Of a DNA stretch of 64,000 nt, positions 36,968-44,430 are shown piece by piece. The notes under the pieces are model-generated. The model ran no database searches, was not told the DNA's origin, and saw nothing but the letters and a program-made list of their open reading frames with translations. A program made the translations under genes and the position numbers. Position 1 is the stretch's first letter; each line of letters starts with the position of its first letter. The stretch is from NCBI RefSeq assembly GCF_002951835.1, contig NZ_CP019448.1, positions 682,001-746,000 of the forward strand. Reading direction: 5' to 3'. The DNA is from Simonsiella muelleri ATCC 29453 (GTDB lineage Bacteria > Pseudomonadota > Gammaproteobacteria > Burkholderiales > Neisseriaceae).

Positions 36968-37123
36968 ATGCGCGATAAAATCAAATTAGAATCATCTGCT
37001 GGTACAGGTCATTTCTATACCACCACCAAAAACAAACGTACGATGCCTGGTAAAATGGAAATCAAAAAATTTGATCCTGTGGCTCGTAAGCACGTTATTT
37101 ATAAAGAAACTAAATTGAAATAA
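36968..37123 (+). CDS. rpmG: 50S ribosomal protein L33
   Basis: A 51-codon gene starting MRDKIKLESSAGTGHFYTTT and continuing KNKRTMPGKMEIKKFDP with the end YKETKLK, a standard L33 sequence. This copy lacks the C-x-x-C zinc pairs, so it is the C-minus form. GAGGATTGG lies about 9-15 nt upstream. It is co-transcribed with rpmB and followed by a terminator. Confidence 0.95.
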   Translation: MRDKIKLESSAGTGHFYTTTKNKRTMPGKMEIKKFDPVARKHVIYKETKLK

Positions 37124-37139
37124 TTCGGTTTCTAAAATG

Positions 37140-37175
37140 AAAACCTTTGTTTTGTTATTAAACAAAGGTTTTTTG
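37140..37175 (+). terminator. Terminator after rpmB-rpmG
   Basis: AAAACCTTTGTTT and AAACAAAGGTTTT form a 13-bp stem followed by T residues. Confidence 0.85.
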
Positions 37176-37228
37176 TTGTTTGTTTTTTCAGGCTGCCTGA
37201 AAGATTCTTTCATCAATAAGAGAATAAT

Positions 37229-38179
37229 ATGAAATACCGTAAACCCAAATTAGCTGATTTTCAAAAAGCCAAAGTATTGGTAGTGGGTGATGTGATGCTG
37301 GATCGCTATTGGTTCGGCGATGTAAACCGCATTTCGCCAGAAGCACCTGTTCCGATTGCTAAAATTGACAAAATTGAGCATCGTGCTGGCGGTGCTGCCA
37401 ACGTGGCACGTAACATTGCTGCATTGGGCGGACAAGCTGCTTTGCTTTCGGTTGTGGGTAATGACGAAGCCGCCAACACATTAACTCAATTATTACAAAA
37501 TGATGGCATTGCTAATCATCTTCAATACAGTGCGTCTATGCCCACTACGTTAAAATTGCGCGTGTTGTCCCGAAATCAGCAATTAATTCGCTTGGATTTT
37601 GAAGAACGCCCTGATTCAGGCAGCCTGAATCAGGTTTATCACGAATACGGTCAATTGATGGGACAATACGATGCGGTGATTTTGTCGGATTATGGTAAAG
37701 GTGTTTTGCATGATGTATCGGTGTTGATTGCGGCAGCGCGTGCCATTGGCAAACCTGTTTTGATTGATCCAAAAGGCGCAGATTTTACGCGCTATGAAGA
37801 CGCTACTTTGCTTACGCCCAACCGTGCTGAATTGCACGAAGCCATCGGTGGTTGGTCAAACGAGCAGAATTTAACTGAAAAAGCACAAAAATTACGTGAA
37901 GATTTAGGATTAGATGCTTTGCTGCTGACGCGTAGTGAAGAAGGTATGTCATTGTATCGTGAAAATAAAATTGAGCATCAAGCCACTCGCGCACAAGAAG
38001 TGTATGATGTGTCGGGTGCAGGTGATACCGTGATTGCAGCGATGGGCGTGTGTTTGGCGGCAGGTTATGATTTTGCAGATGCCATGCACATTGCCAATTC
38101 GGCAGCCGGCGTGGTGGTGGCAAAATTGGGGACGGCGGTATGTTCATTTGATGAATTGACGCAGGCATTAAAAGATTAG
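37229..38179 (+). CDS. rfaE1: D-glycero-beta-D-manno-heptose-7-phosphate kinase
   Basis: The kinase half of heptose activation for lipooligosaccharide core (RfaE domain I, HldA). It is a PfkB-family fold: VLVVGDVMLDRYWFGDVNRISPEAP at the start, HRAGGAANVARNIAALGG for sugar binding, DPKGADFTRYEDATLLTPNRAE, and the anion-hole/catalytic VYDVSGAGDTVIAAMG. The 316-residue length lacks the adenylyltransferase domain found in E. coli HldE, as in Neisseria, where the second domain is separate. A DUS lies in the coding sequence. Confidence 0.93.
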   Translation: MKYRKPKLADFQKAKVLVVGDVMLDRYWFGDVNRISPEAPVPIAKIDKIEHRAGGAANVARNIAALGGQAALLSVVGNDEAANTLTQLLQNDGIANHLQYSASMPTTLKLRVLSRNQQLIRLDFEERPDSGSLNQVYHEYGQLMGQYDAVILSDYGKGVLHDVSVLIAAARAIGKPVLIDPKGADFTRYEDATLLTPNRAELHEAIGGWSNEQNLTEKAQKLREDLGLDALLLTRSEEGMSLYRENKIEHQATRAQEVYDVSGAGDTVIAAMGVCLAAGYDFADAMHIANSAAGVVVAKLGTAVCSFDELTQALKD

Positions 38180-38260
38180 GGGTAATAATTTTTTATATCT
38201 TAGAACCTGTGTTATTAAGATTATGAATTCAACTTATTAAATTTTAAGGATATTTTCAAA

Positions 38261-39217
38261 ATGGCAAATAAATCAGGTAAGAAAGTGGTTGTGATTGGTA
38301 CGGGTGCGGTGGGCATTAGCTACGCGTTTGCGGTATTGAATCAGGCCTTGTGTGATGAATTGGTGTTGATTGATTTGAATGAAAAAAGGGTGTCTGCTGA
38401 AGCGCGTGATTTGCGTCATGGTGTGCTGTACGCGCAGTCGCCCATTAAAGTAAAACAAGGCGATTACAGCGATTGTGCTGATGCGGATATTGTGTGCATT
38501 TGCGCGGGCGTGCCACAGAAAGTAGGCGAAACACGTTTGGATTTAATTGACAATAATCTGAAAGTTTATCATGCCGTGGTTAGCGAAGTGATGAAAAATC
38601 ATTTCAATGGCATTTTTTTAGTTGCGACCAATCCTGTGGATGTGTTGGCGTATGCTACTTGGAAATTCTCGGGTTTACCTGCTGAACGTGTGATTGGTTC
38701 TGGAACGATTTTGGATACAGCGCGTTTGTGTAATTGTTTGGGCAAAGCGTTTGGCGTTGCGCCAGTGAGCGTGGATGCACACATGATTGGTGAACATGGT
38801 GACAGCGTGATTGCGGCGTGGAGTACGGCGTATATTGCTGGTGTACCATTAAAAGATGCGTTGGACAACTTGGGCAATGGTGCAGAACGCATGGCGGAAA
38901 TTCATGCCAATGTACGCGATGCGGCGTATTCCATTATTGAAGGCAAGGGGGCGACTTATTATGGGATTGCCATGGGTTTGGCACGTATTACACAAGCCAT
39001 TTTGCGTAATCAAAACGTGGTGTTGACTGTATCTGCATTATTAAATGGCAAGTATAATCAAGAAGATGTGTATATTGGTGTGCCAGCTGTGTTGAATAGC
39101 GATGGCATTGCGCGTGTGATTGAAAAACCATTGGACGAACAAGAACAAGCACAATTTGAAAAATCAGCCAATATTTTGCGCGGCTATCAAGAAAAAGTGG
39201 CGGATTATTTGAAATAG
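38261..39217 (+). CDS. ldh: L-lactate dehydrogenase (NAD-dependent)
   Basis: The enzyme interconverts pyruvate and L-lactate with NADH. The Rossmann start VVVIGTGAVGISYAFAVL, LIDLNEKRVSAEARDLRHG with the NAD-selecting Asp, ATNPVDVLAYATWKFSGLP, VIGSGTILDTARL (substrate-binding Arg) and DAHMIGEHGDSVIAAWS (catalytic His) are all present. The sequence is of the type common in Firmicutes and differs from the flavin L-lactate dehydrogenases usual in Neisseria. This gives fermentative lactate production or a reverse reaction; an origin by transfer is possible but unproven. Confidence 0.93.
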   Translation: MANKSGKKVVVIGTGAVGISYAFAVLNQALCDELVLIDLNEKRVSAEARDLRHGVLYAQSPIKVKQGDYSDCADADIVCICAGVPQKVGETRLDLIDNNLKVYHAVVSEVMKNHFNGIFLVATNPVDVLAYATWKFSGLPAERVIGSGTILDTARLCNCLGKAFGVAPVSVDAHMIGEHGDSVIAAWSTAYIAGVPLKDALDNLGNGAERMAEIHANVRDAAYSIIEGKGATYYGIAMGLARITQAILRNQNVVLTVSALLNGKYNQEDVYIGVPAVLNSDGIARVIEKPLDEQEQAQFEKSANILRGYQEKVADYLK

Positions 39218-39297
39218 AGTGCTTAAAATTCAGATTAGTACAGTGTTGTTCATGTCTTTTTGAAACGACTGTATAAAATACATCAAAAAAAGGCAGC

Positions 39298-40505
39298 CTG
39301 AAACCTTTGCAAAACCCCAAAACAATTCATTTGTTTTGAGGTTTTCACTATTTCAACACAAACACAACAAAATCAAGCAAAATAATCACACCAATCTCAC
39401 TATAACAGCCCATTTTCAGGCTGCCTTATGCCCTTTCAGGCAGCAATCGGCGCAACAAGCCTTAACTTGTTTGCCGCTTTGAGCAAATTCAAACAAATCA
39501 CTTTCAAACCCATTTGCCCTTTGACCTTTTCTAGCCCAAAATAACTCGCACGCTTACATCTAAATATGCGATGCAAAATGGCAAAACTCTGTTCTACACG
39601 ATAACGGATTTTCGCCAACTCCTTATTGCGCTCAATATCTTCACGCATCAAAGGTTTCTTGCGATGTGCTTTACGCATAATACCGTCTACTAATTGATTT
39701 TTATCCAAAAATTCGCGATTGGATTGACTGTCGTAACCTTTATCCGCGTACACTTTGACACCCTGTTCAACCTTGTCCAACACGGTTTCTAAATTGTTCA
39801 CATCAGATGCATTCGCTAGCGTAACGTGAAACCCCTCTTCATCGGTACGTGCATGAAGTTTGTAGCCCAAATACCAATGCTTGCTTTTGATTGTCCATCT
39901 TGCGTCTTTGTCTTTACTGGCGGGGGTTTGGATCACTTCTTCGTTCTCATTGATTTCAATGGATTTTTTAAGTTTTCCACCTGCAGTTTGAATAATGGTC
40001 GCGTCCACAATCGCCGTTTGCGCTTTTTCTACTTTGAGTTGATTGTGGGCCAGTTGTTGGTTGATTTGTTGATAAAGTTCGTCTGCCAAACCTTCTTTAA
40101 TCAACCAATTACGAAAGCGGTTGAGTGTGCTGTGGTCGGGTAGATTCATTTCATCTGGAAATTGGCAAAAAATGATGAAATCTAAACGCGTAACCAAACT
40201 GCGTTCCAATTCTGGGTCAGACAAACTGTGCCATTGTCCGAGCAAAATGGCGCGGAACATCGGTAGTAACGGATAGGCAGGACGACCGCCGTTATTGCAT
40301 ACATAGTTTACTTTATGGTTGGCGAGCGTTTGTTCAATGGCTTGCCAATCCAGAAGTTGGGTGATTTTAAGTAATGGGAAACGGTCTGTGTATTGGTTAA
40401 GTAGGGTTTGGGCGGTGTGATAGAAAAAGCTGGACATGGAAAAATCCTCTAAATTCTTGGTAACAGAAATTTAGCGGATTTTTTGGGGTTTTGCAAAGGT
40501 TTCAG
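39298..40505 (-). mobile_element. IS5-family (IS1106-like) insertion sequence inserted in a DUS
   Basis: Perfect inverted ends CTGAAACCTTTGCAAAACCC and GGGTTTTGCAAAGGTTTCAG bound about 1208 bp. The flanks AGGCAGC and CCTGAAAAC join, sharing one C, to a complete DUS. Because the element itself begins CTGAAA, the left junction still reads AGGCAGCCTGAAA. One intact transposase gene lies inside. Confidence 0.88.
39436..40437 (-). CDS. IS5-family transposase (IS1106-like)
   Basis: A 333-residue DDE transposase. The N-terminal DUF772 region reads NNGGRPAYPLLPMFRAILLGQWHSLSDPELE. The catalytic core shows TAIVDATIIQ (first Asp), VYADKGYDSQSNREFL (second Asp, Y-D-S) and RYRVEQSFAILHRIFRCKRASYFG (Glu). 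It is apparently complete and could mobilise the short derivatives at 31717 and 40537, which share its ends. Confidence 0.93.
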   Translation of the reverse strand: MSSFFYHTAQTLLNQYTDRFPLLKITQLLDWQAIEQTLANHKVNYVCNNGGRPAYPLLPMFRAILLGQWHSLSDPELERSLVTRLDFIIFCQFPDEMNLPDHSTLNRFRNWLIKEGLADELYQQINQQLAHNQLKVEKAQTAIVDATIIQTAGGKLKKSIEINENEEVIQTPASKDKDARWTIKSKHWYLGYKLHARTDEEGFHVTLANASDVNNLETVLDKVEQGVKVYADKGYDSQSNREFLDKNQLVDGIMRKAHRKKPLMREDIERNKELAKIRYRVEQSFAILHRIFRCKRASYFGLEKVKGQMGLKVICLNLLKAANKLRLVAPIAA

Positions 40506-40536
40506 CCTGAAAACGATGGATTGGTTTTCAGGCAGC

Positions 40537-40639
40537 CTGAAATCTTTGCAAAACCTCATCTTTGGCGTATTTCTTTGTGATGTACTTTTTTCACGCTGAA
40601 ACATATTTCAATAAATTTAATGTCTTGCAAAGGTTCTAG
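40537..40639. repeat. Short IS5-related MITE inserted in a DUS
   Basis: Ends CTGAAATCTTTGCAAAACC and TCTTGCAAAGGTTCTAG match the neighbouring IS imperfectly; length about 103 bp. Flanks TTTTCAGGCAGC and CTTGAAAA join to a DUS with one mismatch. It supplies the stop codon of the maf gene. Confidence 0.75.
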
Positions 40640-41232
40640 CTTGAAAAAAATGGCGGTGTTGTCCAACCAATTTGTTGCAGCAATTGCATGGTCTCAAACA
40701 CAGGCAAACCCATCACACCCGTGAAACTACCCGACAAGTTCGCCACAAATACTCCACCCAAACCTTGAATACCATATGCGCCTGCTTTGTCCATTGGTTC
40801 GCCTGTGGCAATGTAGGCATGAATTTCATCTTGAGTTAACGATTTAAATTGAACCTGATTTTTCTGAATGCACGCGTACTCATGCTCTTGATATGACACA
40901 CAAACTGCCGTCAAAACTTGATGAACGCAGCCTGAAAGTGCTGTTAAAATGCGTTGTGCGTCTGCAACGTCTTTGGGTTTACCTAAAATTTGGTTGTGTA
41001 ATGCTACCACTGTATCCGCCGACAAAATAGGCACGTCCAATATATGTCGGGTGGAATCAGATTGTGCTGCCTGATTTTTTTCCACTGCCATACGTTTCAC
41101 ATAATCATCAACAGATTCATTGGGTTGTGATGTTTCATCAATATTTGTGGTGCAAGTATGAACTTCAAAACCCAAATTGGTTAAAATTTCGCGGCGACGT
41201 GGGCTGCCCGATGCAAGTAAAATTTTTGACAT
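40636..41232 (-). CDS. Maf-like nucleoside triphosphate pyrophosphatase
   Basis: Maf proteins hydrolyse non-canonical or excess NTPs and act in housecleaning and septation control. The start MSKILLASGSPRRREILTNLGF, the ILSADTVVALHNQILGKPKD motif (active-site Asp), and the end segment EPMDKAGAYGIQGLGGVFVANLSGSFTGVMGLP are typical of the dTTP/UTP pyrophosphatase branch (YhdE). Length 198 is normal. The last residues (FFSS) and the stop codon come from a DUS and the MITE inserted there. It is divergent from nothing; slyD lies upstream in the same direction. Confidence 0.92.
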   Translation of the reverse strand: MSKILLASGSPRRREILTNLGFEVHTCTTNIDETSQPNESVDDYVKRMAVEKNQAAQSDSTRHILDVPILSADTVVALHNQILGKPKDVADAQRILTALSGCVHQVLTAVCVSYQEHEYACIQKNQVQFKSLTQDEIHAYIATGEPMDKAGAYGIQGLGGVFVANLSGSFTGVMGLPVFETMQLLQQIGWTTPPFFSS

Positions 41233-41261
41233 AAAAACGCCTTGAATTGATTAATCATTAA

Positions 41262-41306
41262 AACAAGGCAGCCTGAAAACATGATGATGTGTTTCAGGCT
41301 GCTGAA
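41262..41306. terminator. DUS inverted repeat between slyD and maf
   Basis: AAGGCAGCCTGAAAACA and TGTTTCAGGCTGCTGAAAA pair; it probably ends the slyD transcript. Confidence 0.55.
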
Positions 41307-41316
41307 AATGAAATGA

Positions 41317-41793
41317 TTAATGATGATGACCATGTGCGCCATGAACATGACCATGTTCAATTTCTTCTTCCGTGGCATCACGAACGCCGTCTACTTTGGC
41401 TGTGAAACGAATCGGTAAACCTGCTAATGGGTGATTGCCATCAACAACCGCTTTCCCATCAGCAACATCGGTAACACGATACACAATCACATCGCCTGTT
41501 TCAGGGTCATCGGCTTCAAACATCATGCCTACTTCCACATCAACAGGGAACACTTTCACATCTTCAATACGCACCAGTTGTGGGTCTTGTTCGCCGAATG
41601 CATCTTCAGGCTGCAATAACACTTCCACTGTATCGCCGACATTTTTCTCATGTAAAGCTTCTTCCACCAAAGGGAAAATGCCATCGTAGCCACCATGCAA
41701 ATATTCAATGGGATGGCTGGTTTCATCAATTAATTCGTTGTTTTCATCATACATTTTATAATGCAAAGATACCACAGAATTCTTTTTAATCAT
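41317..41793 (-). CDS. slyD: FKBP-type peptidyl-prolyl isomerase SlyD
   Basis: SlyD is a cytosolic prolyl isomerase and chaperone that also binds metal and helps nickel insertion. The FKBP domain (SVVSLHYKMYDENNELIDET, PIEYLHGGYDGIFPLVEEAL) is split by the insert-in-flap domain (VEVLLQPEDAFGEQDPQLV). The C-terminus is a His-rich metal-binding tail (EHGHVHGAHGHHH). The start at 41793 (MIKKNSVV) is supported by TTTTGGAG 8 nt upstream; the longer frame from 41823 lacks a site. Length 158. Confidence 0.93.
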   Translation of the reverse strand: MIKKNSVVSLHYKMYDENNELIDETSHPIEYLHGGYDGIFPLVEEALHEKNVGDTVEVLLQPEDAFGEQDPQLVRIEDVKVFPVDVEVGMMFEADDPETGDVIVYRVTDVADGKAVVDGNHPLAGLPIRFTAKVDGVRDATEEEIEHGHVHGAHGHHH

Positions 41794-41823
41794 TACAATG
41801 ACTCCAAAATTCAATTCAATCAA

Positions 41824-42205
41824 TAATTGGGCTGATTCATGTATTTATTCAACCCAAAATATCACACGAAGTTTCAGTATAACACAGGCAGCCTGAAAAA
41901 ATTGTCAGAAAAATACAACAAGTAATTTGATATGTATGAATTGATTGAAAATATTGATTTTAAATATATGATTAATTATTAATAGAAAACAAAATATTAT
42001 GTAGAAAATAAGTTAAATAAAAATCCAATAACATTCAAGTGAATTGTAAAATATATTTACAAACCCAAATACATAATTGCAAAAATCAACAATTTCAGGC
42101 AGAATACGTGGTTTCCAATAGCTGGGTGTCAATGAAGGCAGTTTGCGCATTGATGCGTGGCTATCGTTCATATAACTTCTCGTTGAAAATATTAAGGTTT
42201 TTAAA
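41824..42205. other. AT-rich intergenic region
   Basis: About 380 bp, very AT-rich, with one DUS at 41887. The stretch 42085-42180 (GCTGGGTGTCAATGAAGG, GATGCGTGGCTATCG) is less AT-rich but has no sustained frame. I see no RNA or element. Confidence 0.35.
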
Positions 42206-42484
42206 ATGAAAAAATCACTGATTGCTGCTGCTTTATTGTCAATGTTCGTTGCTGCTTGTGGTGGCGAAAGCAACTCTGCACCTGCTGCTGAACCAGTTAA
42301 AACTGAAACTTCTGCTGCATCTGAAGTGCAAGCTGCCGCATCTGAAGTTCAGGCTGCTGCATCTGATGTAGCTGCTGCTGCGTCTGCTGTTGAAGCTGTT
42401 GCTGCATCTGCCGCTTCTACTGCTGAAGCTGCTGCATCTGACGTAGCTGCCGCCGCTTCTGCTGCTGCATCTGCTGCAAAATAA
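42206..42484 (+). CDS. Small Ala-rich lipoprotein with heptad-like repeats
   Basis: A 92-residue lipoprotein: MKKSLIAAALLSMFVAAC gives a clear lipobox with acylation at Cys-18. The mature part is a low-complexity, mostly helical sequence of AASEVQAAASDVAAAASAVEA type, similar in composition to Lpp-like or antifreeze-like Ala-rich surface lipoproteins of Neisseriaceae. The repeating A-A-S-D/E-V unit is expected to form a long amphipathic helix or coiled coil. TTAAGG lies about 12 nt before the ATG. No close named gene was recognised. Confidence 0.8.
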   Translation: MKKSLIAAALLSMFVAACGGESNSAPAAEPVKTETSAASEVQAAASEVQAAASDVAAAASAVEAVAASAASTAEAAASDVAAAASAAASAAK

Positions 42485-42512
42485 TTGATGACTAGAATAA
42501 GCACATAACAAG

Positions 42513-42553
42513 AATTGCCTACACGAAATTGATTTTGTGTAGGCAATTTTTTT
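42513..42553 (+). terminator. Terminator of the Ala-rich lipoprotein gene
   Basis: AATTGCCTACAC and GTGTAGGCAATT form a perfect 12-bp stem ending in TTTTTTT. Confidence 0.85.
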
Positions 42554-42616
42554 GCTGATATTGTGCTTTGATTATCGTCTTGCCCTAATTTGAATTTGCG
42601 GACAAACATAAACCGT

Positions 42617-42638
42617 ATTTTTAGTTTTAAACGACTAT
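42617..42638. repeat. Right-end fragment of the ATAGTCGTTTAAA element
   Basis: TTTTTAGTTTTAAACGACTAT matches the right end of the element at 6775-6886. The left part is not recognisable. Confidence 0.45.
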
Positions 42639-42673
42639 AAAACACGATATTTTTTCAGGCTGCCTGAAATAGT

Positions 42674-43624
42674 TCACGTAGTTATATGACGAATTTCCCA
42701 GCATTGGTGAATTTTCTTATTGCGAAAATCATCGGGAACCGATTGTTTACTGATGTCTTTTACCACATAACGCACCTCAATCGCATCATCTAACGTGAAC
42801 GAACGTAAATTGTTGGAAAAATACAAAATACCATCTTGCGCCAATAAACGCATCGCGCCATCAATTAATTTGGCTTGGTCGCGCTGAATATCTAAAATAT
42901 CCAGCATTTTCTTGCTGTTAGAAAAACTGGGGGGGTCAAGTACAATCAAATCAAATTGTTTATTTTGTTTTACTGCATCAACTAAATATTGAAAAACGTC
43001 TGCTCGAACAATTTGATGTACGTTTAAATCCATGTGATTGAGCTGAAAATTGCGTTTTGCCCAATCTAGGTAAGTGTTAGATAAATCTACGGTTTCACTA
43101 TAAATCGCACCGCCTGTCGCCGCATACACTGTAAAACTGCCCGTGTAGGAAAATAAATTCAAAAATCGCTTACCTGCCGCAATGCTGCCAATTTTTTGGC
43201 GTGTGTTACGGTGGTCTAAAAATAAACCTGTATCCAAATATTTATCTAAATTTACCCAAAAAGCACGCCCATTTTCATGGACAATAAAATCATTACCGTT
43301 GGTGCCTGTTTTTTCGTATTGTGCTGTGCCTTTTTGACGTATCCTTTGTTTTAAATGAATATTTTCCTTTGGAAAACCCACTACAAATTGCACAGCTTCA
43401 CACACTTCATCAAGCCATTGCTGATAATTTTCAGGCTGCATTAACCAACCCGTATCGTATTCCTGCAAATGAATGTGTTCACCGTACACGTCAATCGCGA
43501 ACGGAAATTGCGGAATATCCCTATCATAAATACGCCACGCCACCAAATTTTGGCGTTTCGCCCATTTGAGCTGGTGTTTGAGATTTTTACCAAGTCGGTT
43601 AATGAAATCATTGATATTATTCAT
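42674..43624 (-). CDS. Class I SAM methyltransferase, RlmK-like (23S rRNA)
   Basis: The 316-residue protein resembles the C-terminal RlmK half of E. coli RlmKL, which makes m7G2069 in 23S rRNA. Evidence: the N-terminal PUA-like/RNA-binding start INRLGKNLKHQLKWAKRQNLVAWRIYDRDIPQFPFAID, HENGRAFWVNLDKYLDTGLFLDHRNTR, the SAM motif FLNLFSYTGSFTVYAATGGA, and the catalytic DLIVLDPPSFSNSKKM. A stand-alone RlmK-like protein is usual in Neisseriaceae. The exact nucleotide target is inferred. Confidence 0.85.
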   Translation of the reverse strand: MNNINDFINRLGKNLKHQLKWAKRQNLVAWRIYDRDIPQFPFAIDVYGEHIHLQEYDTGWLMQPENYQQWLDEVCEAVQFVVGFPKENIHLKQRIRQKGTAQYEKTGTNGNDFIVHENGRAFWVNLDKYLDTGLFLDHRNTRQKIGSIAAGKRFLNLFSYTGSFTVYAATGGAIYSETVDLSNTYLDWAKRNFQLNHMDLNVHQIVRADVFQYLVDAVKQNKQFDLIVLDPPSFSNSKKMLDILDIQRDQAKLIDGAMRLLAQDGILYFSNNLRSFTLDDAIEVRYVVKDISKQSVPDDFRNKKIHQCWEIRHITT

Positions 43625-43670
43625 AATTTAACTTCTGTGATGTTTCAGGCAGCCTGAAAAGTTATTTTAT

Positions 43671-44117
43671 TTAAAAATTAAAATAAAACATAGATTTAGC
43701 TAAAAACACAATCAGCAGCATTTGAATCAGGACAGCAGTGTGAATGTATTTTGACCATGCCACCGTCAGCGTATGACGGCGCATTTTCGTTACCGCAATC
43801 AAAAAATGAACCAAAATACCAAAGGCTAATGTGATTTTCAACAAAAGTTGCACCCCAAATGTACTGTTAAACGGATTCAACAAAATCGCCCAATACCGAT
43901 GCGCCATTGCTAAACCCGATAAAAATACCCCCACCACCACAAATGGCATTACACGCACCGCTCGATGAGAAATCGCACGTTCTACTTCACGCCGAGCATC
44001 GCGGTTGACCGATTTGCTGTGTATTGCACTCAGCACCAACGCTTCAAAAAACACACCACCTACAAATGCAATCGCACAATACAAATGGATAATGTGGGCT
44101 ATCGGATAAATATTCAT
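43671..44117 (-). CDS. CopD-like multi-helix membrane protein
   Basis: A 148-residue inner-membrane protein with four hydrophobic segments and conserved His residues (MNIYPIAHIIHLYCAIAFVGG; VSHRAVRVMPFVVVGVFLSG; LLKITLAFGILVHFLIA). The pattern resembles small CopD/HemJ-like heme or copper membrane proteins, but I cannot decide between them. The ATG at 44117 is the native start: an upstream in-frame ATG at 44153 lies in prophage DNA. The prophage end is only 10 nt upstream of this start, so the native promoter is now on the far side of the prophage (52298 onward). Confidence 0.75.
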   Translation of the reverse strand: MNIYPIAHIIHLYCAIAFVGGVFFEALVLSAIHSKSVNRDARREVERAISHRAVRVMPFVVVGVFLSGLAMAHRYWAILLNPFNSTFGVQLLLKITLAFGILVHFLIAVTKMRRHTLTVAWSKYIHTAVLIQMLLIVFLAKSMFYFNF

Positions 44118-44120
44118 AAT

Positions 44121-44127
44121 AGATACT
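44121..44127. repeat. Left copy of the 7-bp direct repeat flanking the prophage
   Basis: AGATACT at the left junction, identical to 52291-52297. It is either a target duplication or an attachment core. Confidence 0.75.
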
Positions 44128-44135
44128 GTAATAAA

Positions 44136-44141
44136 TGTCAA
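44136..44141 (-). promoter_or_regulatory. Outward-facing -35 box at the phage end
   Basis: TTGACA on the minus strand, pointing out of the prophage toward the CopD-like gene; it is conserved in the second copy (47619-47624). With a 17-nt spacer a TATGAA would overlap the host ATG, so activity in the prophage state is uncertain. Confidence 0.35.
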
Positions 44142-44174
44142 GTGAAAAATCAAAATAAATTATTGGCAAAACCC

Positions 44175-44430
44175 ATTTCGCAACATTTGTTTGTTTAATC
44201 ATCAGTCCTTTTAGTTATCACATCATTCAGGGTGAATGCTAAACGTTAAACAAAATTAAAAAAGCGCGTCAAGGTTAAAGTGAACGCAAGCGACCTTGAC
44301 GCGCTTTTTTAATTTCGTTCAACTACGCATACCCCCTGAACGATGCGATAACGGACTGATGATTAAACAAACAAACATTGCTACATTAGCTATTTATTAA
44401 AATAATGTGGCATCGAGCCACATTATTTTA
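44175..44430 (-). ncRNA. Candidate structured RNA downstream of piv, possible guide RNA
   Basis: Read on the minus strand the region folds as follows. A 13-bp hairpin (44399-44429) overlaps the piv stop. A 29-bp stem pairs 44353-44381 with 44180-44208. An adjacent 19-bp stem pairs 44334-44352 with 44214-44232, with a 5-nt bulge. A 12/10-nt internal loop (44233-44244 and 44324-44333) follows, then a 31-bp stem (44245-44275 with 44293-44323) capped by a 17-nt loop. A second copy at 47664-47913 preserves every pair through five double and four single G-U-type changes. IS1111-type IS110 elements encode their guide RNA downstream of the transposase, the same position. A phage origin or packaging hairpin is the alternative. 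Confidence 0.65.

Noticed and set aside
40636..41232. maf as part of a MafA/MafB toxin system
   Set aside because: The name is shared only by chance. The protein is the housekeeping Maf pyrophosphatase with its SGSPRRREIL motif.
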